Source: Hyalangium versicolor (lineage in GTDB: Bacteria; Myxococcota; Myxococcia; Myxococcales; Myxococcaceae). From it: a stretch of 64,000 nucleotides of DNA. This document shows positions 1 through 8,821 of this stretch, in pieces. Position numbers and translations under genes: made by a program. Within the stretch, counting starts at the first letter, position 1; each line of letters starts with the position of its first letter. Under the pieces are notes generated by a model. That model saw only the letters and a program-made list of their open reading frames with translations, made no database searches and was not told where the DNA came from. Where the stretch lies: assembly GCF_020103695.1 (NCBI RefSeq), contig NZ_JAHXBF010000004.1, positions 496,001 through 560,000 on the forward strand, in the 5' to 3' direction.

Positions 1-427
1 CGCGATCTCCCGGGAAAACATGGCGCTCCACCACGGTAGGCGCGTCTTGCCGGGCCACCGCGAGGAAGACGAGCCCCACGGGCTTGCTCGGGGTGCCTCC
101 CGTCGGTCCGGCGATGCCCGTCTCAGCAAGTGTCAGCTGCACGGGGGCTCGGGCCAGCAAGCCCTCGGCCATAGCTCGGACTCCCTCGGGGCTGACGGCG
201 CCATGGGCCACGAACAGCTCCCGCGGCACGCCCAGCAATTCCTCTTTGGACTCGTTCGAGTAGGGCACCAGGCCGCGCTCCAGCACCGCGGAGGAGCCCG
301 GCACTCCCGTGAGGCTGGCGGCGATGAGCCCGCCGGTGCACGCCTCCGCCACCGCGAGCCGCACTCCCGCGGCCCGGCAGCGCTCCACCACCTCACGGGC
401 CCGCTGCTCCAGCGCGGCCCAGCTCAT
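1..427 (-). CDS. pncC: Nicotinamide-nucleotide amidohydrolase (CinA C-terminal family), partial
   Basis: The gene runs off the left edge, so only the first 142 residues are visible of about 160-170 expected for the stand-alone family. PncC deamidates nicotinamide mononucleotide to nicotinate mononucleotide in cytoplasmic NAD recycling. The N-terminus carries the family signature AVAEACTGGLIAASLTGVPGSS-type region (residues about 25-46), followed by LVPYSNESK, the GAVSPEG stretch and AETGIAGPTGGT, all in the expected order. The usual Ser in AESCTGG is Ala here. The ATG at 427 overlaps the TGA of the upstream GRAS-type gene as ATGA, so the two are probably translationally coupled. No competence-type N-terminal CinA domain is fused to it. 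Confidence 0.88.
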   Translation of the reverse strand, partial: MSWAALEQRAREVVERCRAAGVRLAVAEACTGGLIAASLTGVPGSSAVLERGLVPYSNESKEELLGVPRELFVAHGAVSPEGVRAMAEGLLARAPVQLTLAETGIAGPTGGTPSKPVGLVFLAVARQDAPTVVERHVFPGDR

Positions 428-1524
428 GGCCTCGCGCCGGCCCCGGTGGCGCAGAGGACGGCGACGATGGTCTCGTCCCGGTACTCCAGCCCTACGTAGC
501 CGCGCTGGGGCCTCAGGGTGACGGCCGGATGCGCGGCGGACCACTGGCGCCCCTGCATCTCCTCCGGCTGGAAGCCGCTGCGCACCAGCCGCTCCACCCA
601 GGCGCTCGCGTTCTCATGCCGCTCGCTGCGCTGCTGCTCGTCCAGCGTGGAGACGATGTCCTCCACCTCGCGGGCGAAGAAGACCTTGATGGTGTTCTTC
701 TCTTGCCGGGGGATGTCCAGCTCCTCGAGCAACTGGAAGGTGAAGTAGAAGTGCCGCCAGCAGTTGTGGAAGCGCTCGCGGATGGCCGAGCGGTGGTGGT
801 TGGAGTTGGGCTCGCACAGCACCACGCCCGTGGGCGCCCACTGGCACAGGCGCCGGAAGAAGGCGTCGCGCAAGTCCTCCCCCTCGGGCCGCCAGGCGAT
901 GTGGTGCATGGAGAAGGCGGAGTTGACCACGCGCGGACCGGGTAGATCTCCCAGCATCGCCCAGTGCTCCTCGCTCAGCGTCTCGGCCGTCTGCGGCAGA
1001 CCGATGAAGCGCAGCCCCACCCCCAGGCCTCGTGCCGTCGCCGTGAGGGACTCCTCCGCGGCGCGCAGCGAGCCCTCTCCGGGCTCCACCCCCACGATGG
1101 TGACGTGCCGGGGCAGGGAGTTGGAGGCCGCCAGCGCGTTGAGCAGCGCCACCTCCTGCCGCCCCACGCCGATGCCCACGTCCAGCAGCGTGAACGTGTC
1201 GTGCCCGCGCACCAGCGCCGCGATGAGCTCGTTGGCGATGGTGCCCGCCATGGGCACCAGCGGCAGCCGCGACGCCAGCAGCGAGAAGAGGTTGATCTGC
1301 GGGTGCTCGTAACGCCGCAGGTAGAGGTTGAACTCATCCGCCGCGGTGCCGCTCAGCCGCCGGGACAGCGCCGCCGCGAAGATGAGGTACTGCATGTCCT
1401 CGGGAAAGGCGTCCACGTCCAACCGGCCACGGAGGGAAGCGAGTGTCTTCCTCGCATCGTCCGGTCGACCTTCGATGACTTCTTCCAGCCCTTGGGTCAG
1501 CAGCTCCAACTTGGGCGAGTCCAA
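424..1524 (-). CDS. Bacterial GRAS-family Rossmann-fold methyltransferase-like protein
   Basis: This is a 366-residue cytoplasmic protein. Its second half reads like the GRAS domain known from plant SCARECROW/DELLA regulators: ANELIAALVRG then LLDVGIGVGRQEVALL (SAM-site-like glycine region, about residues 103-127), GVEPGEGSLRAAEE, VVNSAFSMHH (VHIID/PFYRE-like segment), a downstream ERF...HFYFTFQLLEEL block, ERHENASAWVERL, and SGF near the C-terminus. Bacterial GRAS proteins have been proposed to be small-molecule methyltransferases, but the substrate here is unknown. The start is TTG at 1524 behind a strong AAGGAG (1532-1537, minus strand). It overlaps pncC by 4 bp. The N-terminal 90 residues are helical and have no recognised domain. 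Confidence 0.8.
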   Translation of the reverse strand: MDSPKLELLTQGLEEVIEGRPDDARKTLASLRGRLDVDAFPEDMQYLIFAAALSRRLSGTAADEFNLYLRRYEHPQINLFSLLASRLPLVPMAGTIANELIAALVRGHDTFTLLDVGIGVGRQEVALLNALAASNSLPRHVTIVGVEPGEGSLRAAEESLTATARGLGVGLRFIGLPQTAETLSEEHWAMLGDLPGPRVVNSAFSMHHIAWRPEGEDLRDAFFRRLCQWAPTGVVLCEPNSNHHRSAIRERFHNCWRHFYFTFQLLEELDIPRQEKNTIKVFFAREVEDIVSTLDEQQRSERHENASAWVERLVRSGFQPEEMQGRQWSAAHPAVTLRPQRGYVGLEYRDETIVAVLCATGAGARP

Positions 1525-1840
1525 AATCCGGCTCCTTCAGATCCCCCCCGGATGGCGAGACGTTGCGCGCTCCTGGTGCGAGGGCTTCAGTGTAGCCGTG
1601 TCGTGGCGAGCGTTTGCAAGGCGGGGGTGAAAGGGACCCCCAGCGTCCGGTCGCCTCACCTGGAAGACCTGACACGTCGGGTATTCGAGCCAGACTTCCA
1701 CTGTCCGGCACCTGCCCCGCAGGCCCTTCTGCCTACCTCCTGGATTGTCGACTGCCACCCAGGAGATGCGTGCCCCACTCGCCCCGAGGTATGCAGTGCG
1801 CCTCTCACCACGCGCCACGTTGCCCCCTGGAGGCTCCCCC
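1525..1840. other. Divergent intergenic region
   Basis: These 316 bp separate the leftward GRAS-type gene from the rightward FKBP gene. Apart from the two Shine-Dalgarno sequences (1532-1537 for the left gene, 1829-1833 for the right) no clear promoter, repeat or RNA was recognised. Confidence 0.5.
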
Positions 1841-2308
1841 ATGATCCGCTCCCTGCTGCTGTGCTCACTCCTCTTGCTCGTCGGCTGTGGAGACGACGAG
1901 GCGAGCTCCGGAAGTGGAGATCCGACGAAGGTCACCTACGCGCCGAAACTGGGCGTGGACCTGGCCGCCATGGAGCACCGCGAGAGCGGGCTCTACCTGC
2001 AGGACCTCCAGGTCGGCACCGGCGACGAGGCCACGAAGGGCCGCCAGGTGACCGTGCACTATACCGGCTGGCTGCCGGACGGGACTCAGTTCGACAGCTC
2101 GAAGTCCGCGGGCCGCACCGCCTTCTCGTTCACCCCTGGCAAGACCGCCGTCATCGACGGCTGGACGGAGGGCATCCCCGGCATGAAGGTGGGCGGGGTG
2201 CGCAAGCTCGTCATCCCCTCCTCGCTGGGCTACGGAGCCAAGGGCCAGGGTCCCATCCCCCCCAACTCCGTGCTCATCTTCGACGTGGAGCTGCTCTCCA
2301 TCCCTTGA
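1841..2308 (+). CDS. FKBP-type peptidyl-prolyl cis-trans isomerase lipoprotein
   Basis: A 155-residue predicted lipoprotein. The N-terminal signal MIRSLLLCSLLLLVGC ends in a lipobox with Cys16, followed by a short polar linker. Residues about 45-155 form one FKBP domain: VTVHYTGWLPDGTQFDSS, FSFTPGKTAVIDGW, GIPGMKVGGVRKLVIPS, LGYG, IPPNSVLIFDVELL. It should catalyse proline isomerisation during folding of envelope proteins. The in-frame upstream ATG at 1745 is rejected because the ATG at 1841 has GGAGG (1829-1833) at good spacing and makes a proper lipoprotein signal. It appears monocistronic. Confidence 0.92.
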   Translation: MIRSLLLCSLLLLVGCGDDEASSGSGDPTKVTYAPKLGVDLAAMEHRESGLYLQDLQVGTGDEATKGRQVTVHYTGWLPDGTQFDSSKSAGRTAFSFTPGKTAVIDGWTEGIPGMKVGGVRKLVIPSSLGYGAKGQGPIPPNSVLIFDVELLSIP

Positions 2309-2416
2309 GAGGAGGAATCTCGGCCCTCCCCTGGAAAGTTGAGTGGGCGCTATGCTGGGGGGGCTCCTCGAATCGGAAAGCCGGGTCGGTTGGTGAATCT
2401 CCCTGAGACGACTCGA

Positions 2417-4111
2417 ATGGCCTCCCAAGCGAGCGACGAACCGGGCGTGCTGCTGGTAGACGACAACCCCGCCAACCTCCTGTCGCTCGAGGCCATCCTC
2501 GCGCCCCTGGAGGTGCGGTTGACCAAGGCCACCTCCGGCTCACAGGCGCTCCGCAACCTGCTGTCCGAGGACTTCGCCGTCATCCTCCTGGACGTGCAGA
2601 TGGTGGGGATGGATGGCTACGAGACGGCCGCCCTCATCAAGCAGCGCGAGCGCACGCGCAACATCCCCATCATCTTCCTCACCGCCTATGGCCGGGACGA
2701 GGCGGACGTGCGGGAGGGCTACGCGCACGGCGCGGTGGACTACCTGCAGAAGCCCTTCTCGCCGGACGTGCTGCGCTCGAAGGTGGCCGTCTTCATCGAG
2801 CTGTTCCGGGCGCAGCAGCAGGTGCGGCGCCAGGCGGACCTGCTGCGCCAGCAGGAGGCCACCGCTCGCGAGGCCGCGCACCGGGCCGCGGATTACATCG
2901 CCCGGCTCCAGGCCCTCGCCTCGCGGCTGACGGAGGCCACCTCGCTGGAGCAGGTCATCCGGGCCCTCTTCGAGCAGGGCCTTCCCTCGCTGGGAGCCAT
3001 CGCGGGCTCCGTGTGCCTGCTGGACTCCACGGGCGAGTCGCTCGAGGTGGTGCAGTCCGTGGGCTACTCCGAGGAGCTGGTGACGCGGTGGAAGCGCGTG
3101 CCGGTGCAGAGCTCCACGCCCCTGACGGACGCGTTCCGCGAGGCCCGGCCGTACTGGCTCACCTCGCGCGCGGACTGGCAGACGCACTACCCGCACATGG
3201 CCCATGGGACGTTCAGCCTAGCCGCCGCCGCGCTGCCCCTGCTGGTCCGGGGCCGCACGCTGGGGGCGATCGGGCTCTCCTTCTCCCATGAGCGCGGCTT
3301 CACCGAGGACGACCGGGCCTTCTTCACCGCCGTGGCCCACGCCTGCGCCCAGGCCATCGACCGGGTCCGGCTCTACGAGGAGGAGCGCTTGGCCCACGAG
3401 CAGCAGCGGCGGGACCAGGAGGAGCTGCGCCGCCGGACCGAGTTCGAGCAGCAACTCATCGGCATCGTCTCGCATGATCTGCGCAACCCGCTGGGGGCCA
3501 TCACCATGGCGGCGGGGCTGCTCCAGGCGACGCCGGGATTGAGCGAGCAGCAGCTCAAGGCGGTCCGCCGCATTGCCTCCTCGTGCGACAGGGCCACGCG
3601 CCTGATCCGAGACTTCCTGGACTTCACGCAGGCCCGTCTGGGCAGCGGTATTCCGCTGAACCGGAGGCCCATGGATCTGCACGAGGTGACGCGCCACGTG
3701 GTGGACGAGGTGCTGCAGGCCCACCCGGAGCGGCAGGTACAGGTGGAGGCCGACGGGGACGGCCACGGCCAGTGGGATCCGGATCGCATCGCCCAGGTGC
3801 TCACCAACCTGGTGGGCAACGCACTGGCCTACAGCCCGCCTGGCAGCCCGGTGCGCGTGCACACGGAGGCGGGCCCGAACTCCGCCCTGCTCGTGGTGAG
3901 CAATCAGGGCACGCCCATTCCTCCGGAGATGCTGCCCCGCCTCTTCGAGCCACTCACGCGGGGCGAGCCCACCGTGGGCAAGCAGAGCCGCAGCATCGGC
4001 CTGGGCCTCTACATCGTCCAGGAGATCGTCCGCGGCCACGGAGGCACCGTGGAGGTGGCCTCTTCCGTGGAGACGGGGACCACCTTCACCGTGCGCCTGC
4101 CTCGGGGCTGA
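2417..4111 (+). CDS. Hybrid response regulator-GAF-sensor histidine kinase
   Basis: A soluble 564-residue signalling protein. Residues 11-125 form a receiver domain with VLLVDDN, phospho-acceptor Asp59 in LLDVQMVGMDGYE, LTAYG and the Lys of YLQKPF. A coiled-coil linker follows, then a GAF domain (about 165-310). The HisKA box SHDLRNPLGAI has His353, and a HATPase domain shows VLTNLVGNALAYSPPG (N box) and SIGLGLYIVQEIVRGHGG (G box). No membrane segment is seen, so it probably senses a cytoplasmic signal or a partner. The receiver at the N-terminus may gate the kinase. The ATG at 2417 was chosen over 2339 because the added residues precede the receiver fold and look noncoding. No cognate output regulator is adjacent. 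Confidence 0.9.
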   Translation: MASQASDEPGVLLVDDNPANLLSLEAILAPLEVRLTKATSGSQALRNLLSEDFAVILLDVQMVGMDGYETAALIKQRERTRNIPIIFLTAYGRDEADVREGYAHGAVDYLQKPFSPDVLRSKVAVFIELFRAQQQVRRQADLLRQQEATAREAAHRAADYIARLQALASRLTEATSLEQVIRALFEQGLPSLGAIAGSVCLLDSTGESLEVVQSVGYSEELVTRWKRVPVQSSTPLTDAFREARPYWLTSRADWQTHYPHMAHGTFSLAAAALPLLVRGRTLGAIGLSFSHERGFTEDDRAFFTAVAHACAQAIDRVRLYEEERLAHEQQRRDQEELRRRTEFEQQLIGIVSHDLRNPLGAITMAAGLLQATPGLSEQQLKAVRRIASSCDRATRLIRDFLDFTQARLGSGIPLNRRPMDLHEVTRHVVDEVLQAHPERQVQVEADGDGHGQWDPDRIAQVLTNLVGNALAYSPPGSPVRVHTEAGPNSALLVVSNQGTPIPPEMLPRLFEPLTRGEPTVGKQSRSIGLGLYIVQEIVRGHGGTVEVASSVETGTTFTVRLPRG

Positions 4112-4398
4112 GCGCCACTCCCCACCCACTGGGAGTGAACCTGCTGCCCGCTCCGTCAGGTCGCTCTCCCCGGACAGATGTGTGAGGTGCTGTCGCCGCA
4201 GAGGGCAGAAGGCCCCGCCCCTGCCCACCCGCCGGAGGCCCACTTGTTCTGATCGCGAACGCCGTGAGACCGTTCCGGGTGGCGTCCTGGCGCAACCGGT
4301 TGTCGGTTGAACAGAAGCGTCAGGGTGGCGACTGAAACTTCAATCCGGTCTCCGCTTACCACGCCATTCCATCAATCCGCCCATCTTGGAGGGGAAGG

Positions 4399-4908
4399 AT
4401 GAACACGCTCACCGTGGCCCCGGGACTTCAGGAGAGGTCCTTCTTCACCTATGCGCGTGTCCTGGCCACGCAGATCCTCTACCTCACCCCCATCTTCTGG
4501 CTGCTGGAGCTGACGCAGAACCAGCTGTTCCGCATGGTCCAGGGAGATTGGGGTTGGGTCTACCCGAGCTCGCCGTACCACTGGTTCTCGTTCGCCAGCC
4601 TGATGATGTGGGCGTTCGGCATCGGGATGATGTGGACACTGCACTACTACTGGTTCTACCCGAAGCGGCTCACGGTATGGCGGCGCGTGGCATATGGCAC
4701 GGCCATCTCCTGGTGCGTGGAGTGGGCGGGGGGCTTCGTGTCGGCGAAGCTCATGGGCAATCCCCTGCAGGTATGGCCCGGCTCACCGCTGGTGTACGTG
4801 AGCTTCGGCGCCATCTTCTTCTGGATGAGCAACATCATCATCTACCACCTGCTCACCGTGAACGCGGTGGACCTGACGCCGGACTACGATGCTCCGGCCG
4901 ACACCTGA
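4399..4908 (+). CDS. Four-helix membrane protein of unknown function
   Basis: A 169-residue integral membrane protein, not recognised. Four hydrophobic segments are evident at about residues 19-38, 58-80, 92-112 and 126-148, all rich in Trp, Tyr and Phe. The short charged ends are cytoplasmic by the positive-inside rule. The start at 4399 follows a strong GGAGGGGAAGG (4388-4398). The preceding 287 bp after the sensor kinase contain nothing I can identify. It is followed 34 bp later by the DUF2378 gene and may be co-transcribed with it, but the sequence gives no function. Confidence 0.75.
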   Translation: MNTLTVAPGLQERSFFTYARVLATQILYLTPIFWLLELTQNQLFRMVQGDWGWVYPSSPYHWFSFASLMMWAFGIGMMWTLHYYWFYPKRLTVWRRVAYGTAISWCVEWAGGFVSAKLMGNPLQVWPGSPLVYVSFGAIFFWMSNIIIYHLLTVNAVDLTPDYDAPADT

Positions 4909-4942
4909 AACTTCCAGTCACTCCCGGACACCAGAGGGTGTC

Positions 4943-5668
4943 ATGGGCCACTCCGCGGCATTCCCGCTTCGCATCCAGTCCGTCCCCTTGCGGTTTCAGG
5001 AGCAGTGCGTGAGAGCCATGCCCCTCGAGCAGCCCCTGCGCAAAGAGCCTGTGGCCTTCGATCAGTTGATGGAGGGCCTGCTGATCCACGCCATGAAGGA
5101 CCGGCTGGATGGCGACGCCCGGCGGAAGCTGATGGCCATGGGCGTGGACGTGGACCGGCCCCTGCTGAGCGCCTACCCGTTGATGACGCTGCTGGGCACG
5201 CTCAAGCTGTGCGCGGAGGTCCGCTTCCCGGACCTGCCTCGCGATGAGGCGCGCTACCAGTTGGGCATCAAGGCGCTCGAGGGCTTTGGCGCCACGAGCA
5301 TGGGCAAGGCGCTGTTTGGCATGGCGCGCATGTGGGGCGCTCGCCGGATGCTCAATCACATGACGCGCGTGCTCCAGACGGGCGTCAACCATGCCAAGGC
5401 CCGCTCGCGCGAGCTGCCCGGCGGCGACATGGAAGTCACCGTGGAGGTGATGCCGGAATACCATGCCGCCATCGGCCCCGTGCCCGGGCTGGATGGGCAG
5501 TTCGTGCGCGGCATCATCGCGCAGTTGGTGGAGGTGTGCGGCACCCGCGTCCCCGTCATCCTGGTGACGCCGACGGATCCCTCCGGCCACAGCTTCACCT
5601 ACCGCGTGCCCCTGTCCCAGGCCCCGGCCGGGACGACGGGCCCCGTGGTGCTCGCCCGCGTGAGGTGA
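4943..5668 (+). CDS. DUF2378 (TIGR02265) family protein
   Basis: A 241-residue soluble protein matching the myxobacterial DUF2378 family as I remember it: a KDRL region after an AFDQLMEGLLIHAM-like segment, YPLMTLLGTLKLCA, a Tyr-rich LGIKALEGFG segment, MLNHMTRVLQTG, and a C-terminal half with VEVMPEYHAAIGPVPG and TYRVPL. Members occur in many copies per myxobacterial genome and none has a firmly established function. The ATG at 4943 sits behind AGAGGG. An internal ATG at 5019 would give a length closer to typical members, so the first 25 residues are less certain. Confidence 0.78.
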   Translation: MGHSAAFPLRIQSVPLRFQEQCVRAMPLEQPLRKEPVAFDQLMEGLLIHAMKDRLDGDARRKLMAMGVDVDRPLLSAYPLMTLLGTLKLCAEVRFPDLPRDEARYQLGIKALEGFGATSMGKALFGMARMWGARRMLNHMTRVLQTGVNHAKARSRELPGGDMEVTVEVMPEYHAAIGPVPGLDGQFVRGIIAQLVEVCGTRVPVILVTPTDPSGHSFTYRVPLSQAPAGTTGPVVLARVR

Positions 5669-5720
5669 GGAGCGGCTTGGAGGCGCCAGCGCGGGGCGGA
5701 GCGGGTAGGCTCGCCGCCCC

Positions 5721-7268
5721 ATGCACACCCTCCTCGAAGTCTTCCTGGAGCATGCCCGGAGGACGCCGGACCGGCTGGCGCTGAGCTTCGGCTCCGAGCG
5801 CTACTCCTATGGAGAGCTCGCCCGGCGCGTCACCGCCTTCGCCCAGGCGCTCCTGCGCCGGCGCAAGGAGCCCGGTGAGCGCGTGGCCCTGTTCCTGGAG
5901 AACAGCCCCGCGTTCGTCATCGCCTATCTCGGCGCGCAGTACGCCCGCTGCATCGTCGTGCTCGTCAACACGCAGTACCGGCAGGTGGAGCTGAGCCACA
6001 TCCTCTCGGACTCCGAGGCGCGCACCTGCGTCACCGGCGCGGCGGGCGTGGCGGAGCTGGCCCCGCTGCTGCCCTCGCTCCCCTCGCTGGAGTGGCTCAT
6101 CACCGTGGAGCCGCCTGGCGCTGCGCTCCCGTCATCCGTCACCGTGACGGCCTTCGACTCGCTGCTCGCGGAGCCCGTGGAGGCACAGCTGTCCATGACG
6201 GTGCCTGGGAGCACCGAGACGGCGGTGCTCGGCTACACGTCGGGCACCACGGGGCGCTCGAAGGGGGCCATGCTGCGCCAGAGCCACCTGCTCTCCAACA
6301 TCCGGGCCGTCACCCAGGCCTGGCGGTGGACGGCCGAGGACCGGCTGCTGCTGGCCCTGCCACTGTTCCATACGCACGGGCTCATGGTGGGCCTGCACGG
6401 CACGCTCTACACCGGCGCCAGCGTGGACCTGCGCCGCCGCTTCGTGGCCTCGGAGGTGCTGGAGGCGCTGCACTCGGATGATTCGCTCACGTTGTTCTTC
6501 GGCGTGCCCACCATGTACAGCCGGCTGCTGGAGGAGTCCCGCCGCACCGGCCTGCGCCCCCGCCCGCTGCGGCTGATGGTCTCCGGCTCCGCACCGCTCA
6601 GCGCCCAGCTCTTCCAGGAGATCGAAGCCGAGTTCGGCCAGCGCATCCTCGAGCGCTACGGGATGACCGAGACGATCATGAACACCACCAACCCCTATGA
6701 CGGCGAGCGCCGTCCGGGCACGGTGGGCATGCCCTTCCCCGGCCAGGAGGCGCGCGTGGTGGACGTGCGCGGCCGCCAGCCGCTCGCGGACGGAGAGACG
6801 GGGGAGATCGAAGTGCGCGGCCCGCACGTCTTCGCCGGCTACTGGCGGCGGGAAGACGCCTCGCGCGAGTCGTTCGATGCCGACGGGTGGTTCCGCACCG
6901 GCGACCTGGGCCTGCGAGACAAGGACGGCTACTTCCACATCACCGGCCGCGCGCGCGAGCTCATCATCAGCGGGGGCTTCAACATCTACCCGCGCGAGGT
7001 GGAGGAGGTGCTCGCCACGCACCCGGGCGTGGGCGAGGTGGCGGTGCTCGGCCTGCCGGACCCGGACTTCGGCGAGCAGGTGGTGGCCGTGGTGGTGCCC
7101 GCCGCCGGCCAGCCCGCGCCCGAGCCCCAGACCCTGGTGGACTGGTGCAAGGACCGGCTGGCCAGCTTCAAGAAGCCTCGGCGCGTGGAGCTCGTGGACG
7201 CCCTACCCCGCAACGCGCTGGGCAAGGTGCAGAAGCACGTCCTGCGCGAGCGGTTGGGCTCGCGCTGA
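5721..7268 (+). CDS. AMP-dependent acyl-CoA synthetase (malonyl-CoA synthetase/MatB-like)
   Basis: A 515-residue adenylate-forming enzyme. Visible motifs are the P-loop-like GYTSGTTGRSKGAML (about 172-186), the A4-like PLFHTHGLMVGLHG, A5 YGMTET (about 313-318), A8 DGWFRTGDLG and DKDGYFHITGRARELIISGG, and the catalytic A10 Lys near the end in RNALGKVQKHVL. It activates a carboxylic acid as acyl-AMP and transfers it to CoA. The FHTHGL motif and the length recall malonyl-CoA synthetases, but a medium-chain substrate is possible. TAGGCT at 5706-5711 stands 9 bp before the ATG with no clear Shine-Dalgarno, which suggests a nearly leaderless mRNA. Confidence 0.87.
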   Translation: MHTLLEVFLEHARRTPDRLALSFGSERYSYGELARRVTAFAQALLRRRKEPGERVALFLENSPAFVIAYLGAQYARCIVVLVNTQYRQVELSHILSDSEARTCVTGAAGVAELAPLLPSLPSLEWLITVEPPGAALPSSVTVTAFDSLLAEPVEAQLSMTVPGSTETAVLGYTSGTTGRSKGAMLRQSHLLSNIRAVTQAWRWTAEDRLLLALPLFHTHGLMVGLHGTLYTGASVDLRRRFVASEVLEALHSDDSLTLFFGVPTMYSRLLEESRRTGLRPRPLRLMVSGSAPLSAQLFQEIEAEFGQRILERYGMTETIMNTTNPYDGERRPGTVGMPFPGQEARVVDVRGRQPLADGETGEIEVRGPHVFAGYWRREDASRESFDADGWFRTGDLGLRDKDGYFHITGRARELIISGGFNIYPREVEEVLATHPGVGEVAVLGLPDPDFGEQVVAVVVPAAGQPAPEPQTLVDWCKDRLASFKKPRRVELVDALPRNALGKVQKHVLRERLGSR

Positions 7269-7292
7269 ACCCCGGGCGCCCCGCGAGGGCGC

Positions 7293-7841
7293 TCAGCCGT
7301 GGGCGCGGAAGAAGTTCTCGCGGTAATAGGTGAGCTCGGCGATGCTCGCGCGCAGGTCCGACAGCGCCGTGTGCCCGGAGGGGTTCTTGCGCGGCTCGGC
7401 CACATCCGGGAACCAGGCCCGCGTAAGCACCTTCAGGCTCGTCACATCCACCATGCGGTAGTGGAGGAAGCGCTCCAGCATCGGCATGTAGCGGATGAGG
7501 AAGCGCCGGTCCGTGTGGATGGAGTTGCCACAGAGCACGCCCTCGCCCAGCGCGCAGTGGTCCGCCACCAGCGAGGTGATGTCCCGCTCCGCCACCCGCA
7601 GGGAGATGGGCGAGGCCTTCACCCGCGATATCAGCCCGTTGCGCGTGTGCATGTCCCGCACCACCGGCTCCATCCGCGCCAGCACCTCATCCGGTTGCCA
7701 GACGATGCGCTCCATCTCCGCGATGGGCTTGAGGTCCGGCCCGGTGATGATGATGCCAATCTCGATGATGGCGCACGTCTCCGGGTCCAACCCCGTCATC
7801 TCGAGGTCCAGCCAGACGAAGCGCGGTTCAGGTGAGTTCAT
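7293..7841 (-). CDS. orn: Oligoribonuclease
   Basis: A 182-residue DEDDh 3'-5' exoribonuclease that degrades 2-5 nt RNAs to mononucleotides, the last step of mRNA turnover and of linear di-GMP disposal. The DEDDh residues are all visible: WLDLEMTGLD (Asp and Glu near residues 11-13), GNSIHTDRRF (Asp about 111) and HTALSDLRASI (His and Asp near 158-163). Length and motif spacing are normal. It is convergent with the acyl-CoA synthetase gene, 24 bp away. It lies 39 bp downstream of the phosphoribosyltransferase-like gene on the same strand, and the two may share a transcript. Confidence 0.96.
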   Translation of the reverse strand: MNSPEPRFVWLDLEMTGLDPETCAIIEIGIIITGPDLKPIAEMERIVWQPDEVLARMEPVVRDMHTRNGLISRVKASPISLRVAERDITSLVADHCALGEGVLCGNSIHTDRRFLIRYMPMLERFLHYRMVDVTSLKVLTRAWFPDVAEPRKNPSGHTALSDLRASIAELTYYRENFFRAHG

Positions 7842-7880
7842 GGGGGACGGACCCTACCAGGATGGGCCCGGCCACGTGGC

Positions 7881-8570
7881 TCAGATCCACTCACCGCCCT
7901 GGGCCGGCACCCAGTTCTCGCGGCCCGGTCCGAACTCCCTTGCCCGCTCCAGGAGCTGGCGGACCTCCAGGTCCGGAAGGCTTCGGAGGTCATCGTACGC
8001 ATGGTCCACGGAGAGCAGTGCCCAGATGGGCTGGAGGCACACCACCTCATCCGCCTCGAGCCGCAGCCGCTCCAGCTCCTCCGCCGCGGCCACGGGCACC
8101 GCCAGCACCAGGCGCCGGGGCTGCTGGTGTCTCAGCCCTCGGAGCGCCGCGTACACCTGCAAGTCCCCGGCGGGGATACCCTCCGCCACCAACACCACCG
8201 TGGAGGTCCCCGCCTCCATCCGAACCTGGGCGCCGCGCAGCCGCTGGGCCTCGAGCGCCACCTCGCCGGCCTCCGCATCCATCCACGCCGTCATCTCGGC
8301 GGCCGGGGCAGCGACGGAGCGCACCGTGTCCGCGTGCAGGAAGAAGCCATCCCCCTCCGCGACGGCCCCGAGCCTCGTCAGCGGCACCCCGGGGACGTCC
8401 ACCGTCCGCGCCACCCAGAGCTCCAGCGGCGCTCCCAACGCGTGGGCCACCTCATAAGCCACGCGCACCCCGCCGCTGTTCAGCCCGAACACCCGCGTCC
8501 CATGCCCCCGGTGAGACAGCAGCGGCGCCGCCAGTCGGCGGCCCGCATCTGCCCGGTCTCGAAAGCGCAT
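7881..8570 (-). CDS. Phosphoribosyltransferase-like protein with eroded PRPP loop
   Basis: A 229-residue protein built like the type I phosphoribosyltransferases that myxobacteria and actinobacteria often carry (FRDRADAGRRLA start, FGLNSGGVRVAYEVA, ALGAPLEL, PGVPL...GAVAEG). The PRPP-binding loop, normally VDDG-x-ATG, reads VVLVAEGIPAGDLQ here: the two Asp are Ala-Glu and the Thr-Gly end is lost. The C-terminal fold (LVLAVPVAA, VVCL, HAYDDL) is preserved. PRPP chemistry is therefore doubtful and a regulatory or salvage-ligand role is possible. The start at 8570 was chosen because GGAGGG lies 7 bp upstream. The gene precedes orn by 39 bp. Confidence 0.75.
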   Translation of the reverse strand: MRFRDRADAGRRLAAPLLSHRGHGTRVFGLNSGGVRVAYEVAHALGAPLELWVARTVDVPGVPLTRLGAVAEGDGFFLHADTVRSVAAPAAEMTAWMDAEAGEVALEAQRLRGAQVRMEAGTSTVVLVAEGIPAGDLQVYAALRGLRHQQPRRLVLAVPVAAAEELERLRLEADEVVCLQPIWALLSVDHAYDDLRSLPDLEVRQLLERAREFGPGRENWVPAQGGEWI

Positions 8571-8821
8571 CGGTCCCTCCATAGGGCTGCCCCCCGCCCC
8601 GCTCCGCACTGCACAAGGAAAAGCACGGAGCCAGCGCATTGCGTCAAAGGAGGGACCGGTGGCTCACTCGGCGGCACGCCCTGGAGGGGGACGGGCCCGA
8701 GGCATGAGTGCACCCTCGACAGTCGTATCGGCCCCAGGGACAAGCACCCACGGGCTTGCCAGCCTTCCAGACGTGCACACCTTCGATTGGCTGCAACTCC
8801 CCAGCGCCCCCGGGTCCCGCC

